Shown piece after piece: positions 8,171-15,397 of a DNA stretch of 23,779 nucleotides. The position numbers were made by a program, and so were the translations under genes. Origin of the DNA: Lachnoclostridium sp. UBA903 (GTDB taxonomy: Bacteria; Bacillota; Clostridia; Lachnospirales; Lachnospiraceae). Under the pieces are notes generated by a model that was not told where the DNA came from, did no database searches, and worked only from the letters and a program-made list of their open reading frames with translations. Location of the stretch: assembly GCA_002294045.1 (NCBI GenBank), contig DBEP01000059.1:1-23779 (forward strand), given 5' to 3'. Within the stretch, counting starts at the first letter, position 1. Each line of letters opens with the position of its first letter.

Positions 8171-8913
8171 CCTTTCACCTCCTGTTCTTTCTGTATTTCA
8201 ATGCATCCAAAGCCCTGGGAATTTTTAGCGCCCAGTCCGGCACTATAAGCTACTCTTTTTAATTCCTCACTCCCTTCCATTTTCATACAGCAATTATAAG
8301 CCACAATATGAAAATTTTTATAATTAACCTTTGCCTGCTTTACACCTCCTACTGGAGTAATCTTAAATTCTGTATTTTGAGGACTATTCCCATAAAAAGC
8401 CTCATATTTATGTATCAAATTCAATTTAACGTACTCATTAAATTCATTATCAAACGGGCTGAAGAACCTTGTCTTTTTATTATTTAAAGTGATGTAAACC
8501 GTACAGGGGGAAAGGGTATGAATGAAGGTATTCTTAGTAAAAACGGGCATTTCTTTTAATTCAACCTTGTTGATAATTGCTCTGCCACCGCCGATATTTA
8601 ACTCTCGGTTTTCCAATAATACGCTGTTCAGGAGATATCCCATAAATTCATCGGACATAGTAGATATTGTAAGACTCATACCTTTTAAGAATATAATTTT
8701 ACCGGTTTGTTTATCCAACCGGTAAGTGCCGTTGATACGGGAAAAAGTAAAAAGCTTATAGATTTTATCCCCAATCTGATAACCTTTGTCATGGATAAAT
8801 GTGCTGTATTCTTTATCCTTTATCCATGATAATAGCATTGCTTGTATTATATGATTATACTGTATGGGAATTTCTATCGGATGATCCTCATTAAAGAAAA
8901 TTTCAATTCTCAT
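8167..8913 (-). CDS. cas6: CRISPR RNA endoribonuclease Cas6
   Basis: Cas6 cuts the array transcript within each repeat, leaving the 8-nt handle. This 248-residue protein ends with the glycine-rich loop that defines the family, AGLGAKNSQGFG, about 15 residues from the C-terminus. The likely catalytic His is H41 in FIHDKGY, with lysines following at 44 and 50 as in characterised Cas6 proteins. ATG 8913 has GGAGA about 6 nt upstream. It is the first gene of the operon; its stop overlaps the cas8b TTG by 4 nt. The unstructured repeat of the adjacent array fits a Cas6 that wraps single-stranded repeat RNA. Confidence 0.94.
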   Translation of the reverse strand: MRIEIFFNEDHPIEIPIQYNHIIQAMLLSWIKDKEYSTFIHDKGYQIGDKIYKLFTFSRINGTYRLDKQTGKIIFLKGMSLTISTMSDEFMGYLLNSVLLENRELNIGGGRAIINKVELKEMPVFTKNTFIHTLSPCTVYITLNNKKTRFFSPFDNEFNEYVKLNLIHKYEAFYGNSPQNTEFKITPVGGVKQAKVNYKNFHIVAYNCCMKMEGSEELKRVAYSAGLGAKNSQGFGCIEIQKEQEVKG

Positions 8914-8975
8914 TCTTTTCTCCGTTATTCAGAAAAATAATACTTTTGTTTAGAAAAATATGTTCTATAAATACA

Positions 8976-9003
8976 ATTATATCCATTTTACCAGAAAAAT
9001 CAA
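8976..9003 (-). promoter_or_regulatory. Candidate promoter of the cas operon
   Basis: On the minus strand, TTGATT (9003-8998) and a consensus TATAAT (8981-8976) are separated by 16 bp. They lie about 60 nt upstream of the cas6 start with no gene in between. This is the best sigma-A-type promoter on that strand in the intergenic space. Confidence 0.55.
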
Positions 9004-9142
9004 GTATTTTCGGTAAAATTATCAAACTTTATTATCATTTATTTTTTAAAATACTTTTATATTTGCCTTTTATACATAATATAAATATAAGTCTACTGCA
9101 TTATACTAATATTTAAAAACAATTCTTAATTTATAAACTACT

Positions 9143-9235
9143 TTAAGTTTTTCGCAAAAAAACACTTTCTTTTTTTAATTCGTTTTTTTCTTTTTCAAGG
9201 TCATGGATTCGTTCCTGGAACTTTAATATCTTCAT
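9143..9235 (-). CDS. Doubtful 30-codon ORF in the divergent cas6/deacetylase gap
   Basis: The 530-nt interval between the divergent cas6 and deacetylase genes is very AT-rich. Besides the cas promoter, the only coding-like stretch I see is this minus-strand frame, MKILKFQERIHDLEKEK to VFLRKT. Its heptad-like charged pattern resembles a coiled coil, such as the zipper of IS3-type OrfA or the tail of a regulator. It has no ribosome binding site and a stop codon directly before the ATG. It could be a gene relic or chance. Confidence 0.15.
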   Translation of the reverse strand: MKILKFQERIHDLEKEKNELKKESVFLRKT

Positions 9236-9402
9236 TTATTTCTGGCATAGACATTCACACCCTACAAAAGATTGGTTTAAGTACTTTCTATATTTTTAAG
9301 AACTTTCGGAATTTTTTAACAATAATTTCCTATGCCATTATTCATTTAAAATAATAAAGTGTTAAAAAGCCGCAAAGCAGATAATTGTAATAGATATGCT
9401 GT

Positions 9403-9428
9403 TTCTTCAATATATTATTATTGAAGAA
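9403..9428. repeat. 10-bp inverted repeat just upstream of the deacetylase gene
   Basis: TTCTTCAATA and TATTGAAGAA form perfect 10-bp arms around a 6-nt AT loop, ending 17 nt before the ATG at 9446. It could be an operator for a dimeric regulator or an mRNA hairpin controlling access to the weak ribosome binding site. There is no U-tract to make it a terminator. Confidence 0.4.
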
Positions 9429-9445
9429 TATATTGTGGTGAAACT

Positions 9446-10228
9446 ATGGATAATGAAGAACAACAAGACAAATTGAAATTCTTTATCAAAACAGGAATCG
9501 TTGTATTATCCTTTCTCGTACTAATGGCGATTGGCATTAGGTACATACCGAAAGCAATATCCGTCACAAATTCCGCAAATTCGAAAAAATTACCAATCTA
9601 TTGTGTGGACGAAGAAGAAAATAAAGTAGCGCTCAGTTTTGACGCGGCCTGGGGCAATGAGGACACAGCGGAAATCCTGGAAATTTTAGCTCTACATAAT
9701 ATTAAGGTAACCTTTTTTATGACCGGCGGCTGGATAGAAAAATATCCGGACGATGTAAAAGCAATTGCCACCGCAGGACATGACCTGGGTAATCACAGTG
9801 AAAACCATAAACATATGTCCCAGTTATCCAAGGAAGAATGCAAGGAAGAAATTTCAAAAGCTCACAATAAGGTAAAGGAATTAACCGGGATAGAAATGAA
9901 TCTGTTCCGTCCGCCTTACGGAGATTACAGCAACACTTTAATTGAAGCTGTAAATGAACTGGGTTATCACTGTATCCAGTGGGATGTGGATTCCCTGGAC
10001 TGGAAAGATTACGGTGTAAATTCCATAATTGATATGGTAGTAAACAATAAACACTTAGGGAATGGTTCCATCATTTTGTGCCATAACGGTGCGAAATATA
10101 CAAAGGATGCCCTGGAAGCAATGATTGACGGTTTACAGGATAAAGGCTATAAGATTGTACCTGTCTCCCAGTTGATTTATACTGAGGAATATTATATGGA
10201 TCAGGAAGGAAGGCAGTTTAGTAAATAA
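9446..10228 (+). CDS. Membrane-anchored polysaccharide deacetylase (PdaB-like NodB domain)
   Basis: This 260-residue protein has one N-terminal membrane segment (about 15-31) with no clear signal-peptidase site, so the catalytic domain is probably tethered outside the cell. The CE4/NodB motifs are present in order: SFDAAWG (64-70, base Asp D66), the metal ligands H117 and H121 in NHSENH, RPPYG (155-159), WDVDSLDW (179-186) and LCHNG (211-215, H213). The FDxxWG form of motif 1 is that of the sporulation PdaB group rather than the usual TFDDG, so a role in spore or cell-wall peptidoglycan or another N-acetylated polymer is likely. The ribosome binding site (GGTG 5 nt before ATG) is weak. No obvious operon partner; a stem-loop follows. 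Confidence 0.85.
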   Translation: MDNEEQQDKLKFFIKTGIVVLSFLVLMAIGIRYIPKAISVTNSANSKKLPIYCVDEEENKVALSFDAAWGNEDTAEILEILALHNIKVTFFMTGGWIEKYPDDVKAIATAGHDLGNHSENHKHMSQLSKEECKEEISKAHNKVKELTGIEMNLFRPPYGDYSNTLIEAVNELGYHCIQWDVDSLDWKDYGVNSIIDMVVNNKHLGNGSIILCHNGAKYTKDALEAMIDGLQDKGYKIVPVSQLIYTEEYYMDQEGRQFSK

Positions 10229-10241
10229 GAATAAATAAATG

Positions 10242-10320
10242 TTATAGTAATAGAAATAACTATGGTTTCTGAAAACTATTTTGAGTTTACAGGAAACCAT
10301 GGTTATTTCTATTATTATAA
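10242..10320 (+). terminator. Long 29-bp stem-loop after the deacetylase gene
   Basis: Arms 10242-10270 and 10292-10320 pair over 29 bp with a 21-nt loop. The only three imperfections are G.U pairs if the RNA is made from the plus strand (they would be A.C clashes from the minus strand), which suggests a structured plus-strand transcript end. It starts 14 nt after the deacetylase stop. No U-run follows directly, and the stem is much longer than a normal intrinsic terminator, so a 3' stabiliser or a small palindromic mobile element are alternatives. Confidence 0.55.
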
Positions 10321-10423
10321 AAAGATTGTAATAAACTATAATTAACAAAAAGATTACAGCATAAGAGAAAATTATACTCTAACATAGATTTTTATTATTA
10401 TACAAAATTTTATAGATGTACTT

Positions 10424-10452
10424 TTGACACCCCAATAATATTCTTATATATA
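10424..10452 (+). promoter_or_regulatory. Candidate promoter upstream of the ABC exporter pair
   Basis: A consensus -35 TTGACA (10424-10429) is followed after 17 bp by TATATA (10447-10452), which matches the -10 only partly. It lies about 100 nt before the first exporter gene. Confidence 0.4.
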
Positions 10453-10489
10453 AAAAGCTATAATAAGGATATAAATTCATGGTAAATTA

Positions 10490-10498
10490 TGGTATAAT
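10490..10498 (+). promoter_or_regulatory. Extended -10 promoter element upstream of the ABC exporter pair
   Basis: TGGTATAAT is a perfect extended -10 (TGnTATAAT) about 53 nt before the first exporter gene. No good -35 accompanies it, which extended -10 promoters can tolerate. With the TTGACA-based promoter just upstream, two start sites are possible. Confidence 0.45.
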
Positions 10499-10550
10499 AA
10501 TTAAAAGTAATATCTAACATATTGACGTTTTTTTATGACTATGGACAGGA

Positions 10551-12299
10551 ATGATATCATTGAACTCACTTAAAAGAAAAAACAATTATATTAGTAATCT
10601 TATGAAAGATGTACTGGGCAGCTGGCCCTGGTACTTTACCAGTATTTTTGCGACTATTGCTTATTTACTTATGGATTTTTATATGAGAAAAATGGTTGGT
10701 GTTGTTGCTGATGACATCATTTACAGGAATGACACGTTTGTGAAGTCATTTTTGTTATTGCTTTCTGCTGCCTTTTTTGCCTCACCGTTTCATGGCTTAT
10801 CGACCTTTACAAAAGGGTATATGGCGGAAGAAGTTCTGTTAAAGTTGCGCTTGGCAATTGGTAAGAAAACCAAAAGACTAAGTATGCACTACCTGGAAAC
10901 TCATGAGAGTGCAGAAATAATTTCTCACTTAGGTTCAGAACTTAACACATTAAACGGTTTTACTTATTACGGTCTTTCTATGGTGACAACTTTGTTTGTA
11001 CAATTAATTGGTGTAACGGCATTTATGCTGTCTATCGATTTCCAGATTACATTTCTCTTTATATCCATATCTCTGCTGGTTCTGCCAATCAGTATTCTTA
11101 TGACAAGACAGGTCAGAAAAAATGAGAGAGATTATTTAGAGCAATTGGCAAGAGCACAGCAGCGTGCAAAAGAAGGAATTCATTTTATTACTATGGTTAA
11201 ATCCTACCTGCTTGAAAATATGATGTTCAGCCGTTATAAGGAAGCAATTAATAAAACAACGGAATCAGCCGTTAAAAATGAAAATAGGATCGCCTATGTC
11301 ACTTCAGCAGGAATGGCTATTGGTTTTATACCGTTTACAGCCATGATCGCTCTGGGAGTTTATAGAATTTCGAAAGGTAGCCTAACCCAGGGTGAACTGC
11401 TTTCACTGCTTACAATAGGCGGGGGATTTTTCTCATGGCTTCAGGGCACTCCGGATGTTGTAGCGTATTTAAAAAAAGCCCAGGTCGCCTGTGAGCGTAT
11501 ATACGGCTTTCTAGACTTACCGGAGGAGGAAAACGGTAATGAAACGGAGTGTCATAAAAAGGATTCTGTTATTGTTAAACTAAAAAATGTTTATTTTGCT
11601 TATCCCGGAGAGAAAAATATATTAAACGGAGTTTCCCTGGATATACATGCAGGTGAATCGGTTGCTCTGGTAGGTGCCAGTGGCTCCGGGAAATCCACTA
11701 TTGTAAAGTTAATCTGCGGCCTTATCCTTCCGGATGGCGGCAGTATTGAGGTCTTTGGAAATTTGTCGAAAGATTGGGATAAAGCAGCAATGCGTCAAAA
11801 TATTGCTTTGGTAGAACAGGTTAACAGTATGTTTCCGGGTAATTTAAGAGATAATCTGCTGGTAGCTCAAAAGGACATAGATGATGAACGGCTTATAAAC
11901 TTATGCAAACAGGCTGGGTTGGAATCTCTGATATCCGAAAGAGGTTTAGACGGAGAAGTTGGTGAGACCGGGCATCAATTTTCCGGAGGTGAAAAACAGC
12001 GTATTCATATTCTAAGAGCATTACTCAGCGAAGCGGAATTAATTTTGATGGATGAGCCCACATCTGCATTGGATGCGGTTACGGAAGAATCAGTCCAAAA
12101 ATGTTTACATATGTTAACAAAAGAGAAAACCACTCTTACTATTGCACACAGAATGCATACCATCAATAACGCTGACCGGATCTATGTTCTTCACCAGGGG
12201 AAAATAGTACAATGCGGATCTCATGATGAGCTGATAAATCAGGAAGGTCAGTACAGAGAAATGCTGCAAAATCAAGAATTAAAGGGTGGTAAGATATAA
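10551..12299 (+). CDS. ABC exporter half-transporter, subunit 1 (membrane + ATPase domains)
   Basis: This 582-residue type IV exporter half has a six-helix membrane domain (about 20-310) followed by an ATPase domain. Visible motifs are Walker A GASGSGKS (375-382), signature FSGGE (477-481), Walker B LMDEP with D501 and catalytic E502, and the switch His H533 (IAHR). Its partner is the next gene, whose start overlaps its stop (TAATG), so they should form a heterodimer that exports a lipid, peptide or drug. The substrate cannot be told. The start is uncertain: ATG 10551 abuts AGGA with no spacing, whereas TTG 10560 in the same frame has AGGA 9 nt upstream. Confidence 0.88.
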   Translation: MISLNSLKRKNNYISNLMKDVLGSWPWYFTSIFATIAYLLMDFYMRKMVGVVADDIIYRNDTFVKSFLLLLSAAFFASPFHGLSTFTKGYMAEEVLLKLRLAIGKKTKRLSMHYLETHESAEIISHLGSELNTLNGFTYYGLSMVTTLFVQLIGVTAFMLSIDFQITFLFISISLLVLPISILMTRQVRKNERDYLEQLARAQQRAKEGIHFITMVKSYLLENMMFSRYKEAINKTTESAVKNENRIAYVTSAGMAIGFIPFTAMIALGVYRISKGSLTQGELLSLLTIGGGFFSWLQGTPDVVAYLKKAQVACERIYGFLDLPEEENGNETECHKKDSVIVKLKNVYFAYPGEKNILNGVSLDIHAGESVALVGASGSGKSTIVKLICGLILPDGGSIEVFGNLSKDWDKAAMRQNIALVEQVNSMFPGNLRDNLLVAQKDIDDERLINLCKQAGLESLISERGLDGEVGETGHQFSGGEKQRIHILRALLSEAELILMDEPTSALDAVTEESVQKCLHMLTKEKTTLTIAHRMHTINNADRIYVLHQGKIVQCGSHDELINQEGQYREMLQNQELKGGKI

Positions 12300-14023
12300 T
12301 GCAGACAATAATGGAAATGAAACGATTATTCAGATATCTTTTGCCGTGGAAATGGAGTTATTCTGCCGGTTCCCTGGTCATATCGATATCAAACTATTGT
12401 GAAAATATTATAATGGCAGCATTAATTGGACGGGTACTTGGTGCAGTCTCAGCAGGAAGTTTTAAAGAAGCAGGGTCCATTATACTGATATACGCTGCAT
12501 TATATTTATTTGTACTGTTCCTTGCTGCTTTCAGCAATAGCATATGTAACAGAGATGCCGCATTTGCAGGAAAAAATATTCGGTTAACGGCATTCAATCG
12601 TATACTGAATTCTCGGTTGGACAAAATTATAACAAAGCATTCCGGAGATATCCTAACAAGATTGGACGGCGATGCCAATGCTGCTTCCAGTCTCTTCAAA
12701 GGGGCAGTACAATATGGCTTAACTATGATAATTACGTTGGTGGCCGCAACCGTAACTGTTTTTTCCGTCAGCTGGATCAGCGGAATTGCATTGCTGATAC
12801 TGGGATTAATCATGTTATGGATTAATATAAAGTTCATAGCTCCGGCCAAAGAAAAATATGCAACCGCCAGGAAGCAGGCCGGCAAAACGGCTATGGGTAT
12901 GACGGATCTGCTGTCAAATTCACAGATGTTAAGATTTTATACGAAAAATACGCTCTTGCAGGATAGATATGAGAAGGACTGTATTGAATTACGGTCAAAG
13001 AAAATGTCTGCAGTTAAGCAGACAGCATTACAAAATACACTCGGTCAGATTCAGGCAAGCTTAGTTGTTCTTTGTAGTATCGGTATAGGTTTTCTATTAT
13101 GGAAAGCAGGTCTGATTACGATTGAACAGATTCCAATTTTGCAAAGCATGGGAAGTATGCTGGTGGGACCGCTTTCCCGGATCGGTTTTATAATTTCTGA
13201 TATGCAGAATGATGTTACCGGAGGTATCCGGGTATTAGAAATTATGGACTTACCGGAGGAACGTACATCTCAAATCAATTTCAATGCCGGTACTGATAAA
13301 GTTAATGCCTTGGAATGTACTAAATTAGCGGTTACATTGGATGACCATCATATATTGGATCAAATATCCTTTTCTTTATCTGGAGGTAAGATGCTTGCTG
13401 TTGTAGGTGAAAGCGGCGGCGGTAAAAGTACTTTTCTAAAGACCTTAATGGGTTTTTATGACTATAACGGAAGTCTTTCAATATTGGGAAAAGAGGTTTC
13501 AAGTACTCCGCTGGATGTGTTAAGGAATATGACGGCGTATGTTCCCCAGGAATGTCCTTTATTTGAAGGTACAATTTTTCAGAACATAGCAATGGGGCGG
13601 AGTGAAGCTGCTGAAAGCGAAGTATATCAAGCTGGGGCTGATGCCGGAGTTACAGAATTCGTAAAAGATTTAAAAAACGGCTATGACACACAAGTTGGGG
13701 AATCAGGGGTGCTCTTATCCGTAGGACAGCGCCAGAAAATATCAATTGCAAGAGCACTTTTAAAAGATGCACCGATTCTATTATTTGATGAAATCACTGC
13801 TTCGATTGACCCAATCTCTGAAAAATATTTACAGGAAACGATGAATAAGTTAAAAGGTAATAAAACGATTATTGTAGTAGCTCATAGACTTTCCACAATT
13901 AAAGATGCGGATTGCATAATTGTAATGGATAAAGGAAAACTGGTTGAGATTGGCACCCATGCTGAGCTTACTGGTTTAAGCGGATTTTATGCAAGGCTAC
14001 TGAAGTTGCAAACATTAGGATAG
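12299..14023 (+). CDS. ABC exporter half-transporter, subunit 2 (membrane + ATPase domains)
   Basis: The second half-transporter (574 residues) has a six-helix membrane domain (about 15-305) and an ATPase domain. Walker A is GESGGGKS (370-377), Walker B is LFDE with D497 and E498, and the switch His is H529. The signature is LSVGQ (473-477) instead of LSGGQ; a weakened signature in one partner is common in heterodimeric exporters with one degenerate ATP site. Its ATG overlaps the stop of subunit 1 by one base, so it is co-translated. No regulator or substrate gene lies beside the pair, and no terminator is visible before the helicase remnant. Confidence 0.88.
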   Translation: MQTIMEMKRLFRYLLPWKWSYSAGSLVISISNYCENIIMAALIGRVLGAVSAGSFKEAGSIILIYAALYLFVLFLAAFSNSICNRDAAFAGKNIRLTAFNRILNSRLDKIITKHSGDILTRLDGDANAASSLFKGAVQYGLTMIITLVAATVTVFSVSWISGIALLILGLIMLWINIKFIAPAKEKYATARKQAGKTAMGMTDLLSNSQMLRFYTKNTLLQDRYEKDCIELRSKKMSAVKQTALQNTLGQIQASLVVLCSIGIGFLLWKAGLITIEQIPILQSMGSMLVGPLSRIGFIISDMQNDVTGGIRVLEIMDLPEERTSQINFNAGTDKVNALECTKLAVTLDDHHILDQISFSLSGGKMLAVVGESGGGKSTFLKTLMGFYDYNGSLSILGKEVSSTPLDVLRNMTAYVPQECPLFEGTIFQNIAMGRSEAAESEVYQAGADAGVTEFVKDLKNGYDTQVGESGVLLSVGQRQKISIARALLKDAPILLFDEITASIDPISEKYLQETMNKLKGNKTIIVVAHRLSTIKDADCIIVMDKGKLVEIGTHAELTGLSGFYARLLKLQTLG

Positions 14024-14033
14024 AGGGATAATT

Positions 14034-14953
14034 CTTAAAATACTTAGGCTTAACTAAACGTTTATTAGAAAAACTACTTGAAAATACTTATTTCGGAAGA
14101 ATTGACTTCGTTTATGAAGAGGAATCGGATGAAAATGCCGAGAAAATATATATAGGTTTGGGAGGTTTTTCACCTAAGACAAGTGTAGGGTGACAAAATA
14201 GATAAAGGTGAAATACTTTACGAAGATATATATCCATTAGTTTTGATGAAGATTTTACTATTTGGTACACGAAAATATCAAAACATTAAACATGTCATAA
14301 TTGATGAAATGCAAGATTATAACGCTACACAATATGAAATACTGAATCGGATATTTGATTGCAATATGACTATTTTGGGTGATGTCCAACAAGTAATATA
14401 TAAAACAAATGATGATGTAATTGAAAAACCAAAAAATATGTTCCATGATAATATTAAGGTAACAAAAATTATGAAAAGTTACAGATCAACATATGAAATA
14501 ATTGAGTTTTGTAAAAAAATCTGCAATGTTAAGAATATGGAACCTTTTGACAGGCATGGAAAAGAGCCATTAATTGTGAAGTGTGATGATTATATGAAGA
14601 TGGTTGAAGAAATAGAAAAGACCATGAATTATGTTAATCTAAATAGTTATACAACAGTGGCTATAATCTGCAAGTCCAAAAGGTTAGCCCAGGACTTTTA
14701 TAATAACATTAAGAACAAGGACGATTATTATTTAATGAATGACGAAAATGTAGAATTTAAAGAAGGAAAAATTATAACAAATGCCTTTCTTGCAAAGGGA
14801 CTTGAGTTTGATATGGTTATCATTCCAGAAGTAACAAAGACAGATTTTAATACAGATATCGATAGACAAATTTTATATGTAGCATGTACGCGAGCATTAC
14901 ATGAATTATATTTATACTATTACGATGAATTAAGTGAGTTCATTCAAAAGTAG
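14034..14953 (+). pseudogene. Decayed HelD/UvrD-like helicase gene lacking its P-loop region
   Basis: Two pieces in different frames are visible. The first (14034-14193, no start codon) reads ENTYFGRIDFVYEEESDENA and IYIGLGG, the N-terminal domain of HelD-type superfamily 1 proteins, and ends at TGA 14191-14193. The second (open from about 14189 to the TAG at 14951-14953) carries motif II IIDEMQD, GDVQQ (motif III), SYRST (motif IV), AKGLEF (motif V) and YVACTRALHELYL (motif VI), the C-terminal half. Walker A and the whole intervening ATPase segment are missing. HelD normally exceeds 700 residues; about 300 remain. An internal deletion plus frameshift is the simplest history. A TTG/ATG near 14243 could still start a C-terminal fragment, but without a P-loop it cannot be an active helicase. 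Confidence 0.85.
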
Positions 14954-15397
14954 TCTGTAACAAGAAATAGCCTCCTGCCTTTAGATGCTTCGTGTTGAAC
15001 AGCCTGTAAGGTGATCCAAGTTTTATATCCTCTAAACATCATTATAACCAAGTGATCCTAAGATATAGATATCGTACTTACAGATTAAGAACTGTGTGTT
15101 AGTGTAATATTTTTGTATGTAAGGAAGGGCGAGCAATTTTCCGAACCTTAAATTTATATCGGACGATTTGGTGTTGGAAGTATCCCATGGTTTGAAAAAG
15201 GGTAGATGAAAGGTTAAAACAGAATATTAAATAGTAAAATAGCAGAATATAAAGAAGCCTGTCCCCAAACCAAGTATTCCATAGCTTGCGGCAGGACAGA
15301 TAGATCATTCCGCTCAAGCTGAAAAACTGTAAGTTATAAGGAACAGGCTTATGGATTAATTTAATTTATAAGTTATACGGATGAATTCTGCTATATA
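14954..15397. other. Gene-poor interval between the helicase remnant and the sugar cluster
   Basis: No convincing gene is seen in these 444 nt. It contains two imperfect direct copies of a GTGATCC-centred sequence (around 15010-15021 and 15049-15061) and the nested inverted repeat at 15255-15350. The short reading frames on the minus strand lack ribosome binding sites. The left part may be further debris of the decay that destroyed the helicase gene. Confidence 0.5.
15255..15350 (-). terminator. Nested stem-loop downstream of the sugar-binding lipoprotein gene, probable transcript end
   Basis: Outer arms AAGCCTGTCCC (15255-15265) and GGAACAGGCTT (15340-15350) pair over 11 bp; the one mismatch is a U.G pair in minus-strand RNA. 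An inner stem joins 15283-15291 to 15310-15320 with a 2-nt bulge. It lies 48 nt past the lipoprotein stop, so it may end or stabilise that transcript. Only a weak U-rich stretch follows, and the TIR-like outer arms leave a miniature mobile element possible. Confidence 0.45.

Noticed and set aside
10534..10572. A 12-codon ORF (MTMDRNDIIELT) overlapping the first exporter gene, possibly a leader peptide
   Set aside because: It has no ribosome binding site and no regulatory codon pattern or paired hairpins, so attenuation is not supported.
12394..12885. A long antisense frame within exporter subunit 2
   Set aside because: It is a shadow of the real gene, which carries all the ABC motifs on the plus strand.
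14944..15058. A minus-strand frame of about 37 codons ending VTDYF, antisense to the helicase remnant's 3' end
   Set aside because: There is no ribosome binding site, a stop codon lies just upstream, and I recognise no family. Frames this short are expected by chance.
15010..15061. Two GTGATCC-centred direct repeats
   Set aside because: The shared core is short and the copies are imperfect and few. I cannot distinguish them from chance.
15099..15317. A 72-codon minus-strand frame downstream of the sugar-binding lipoprotein gene
   Set aside because: It starts with TTG, has no ribosome binding site, an implausible composition, and runs through the nested inverted repeat. I treat it as chance.
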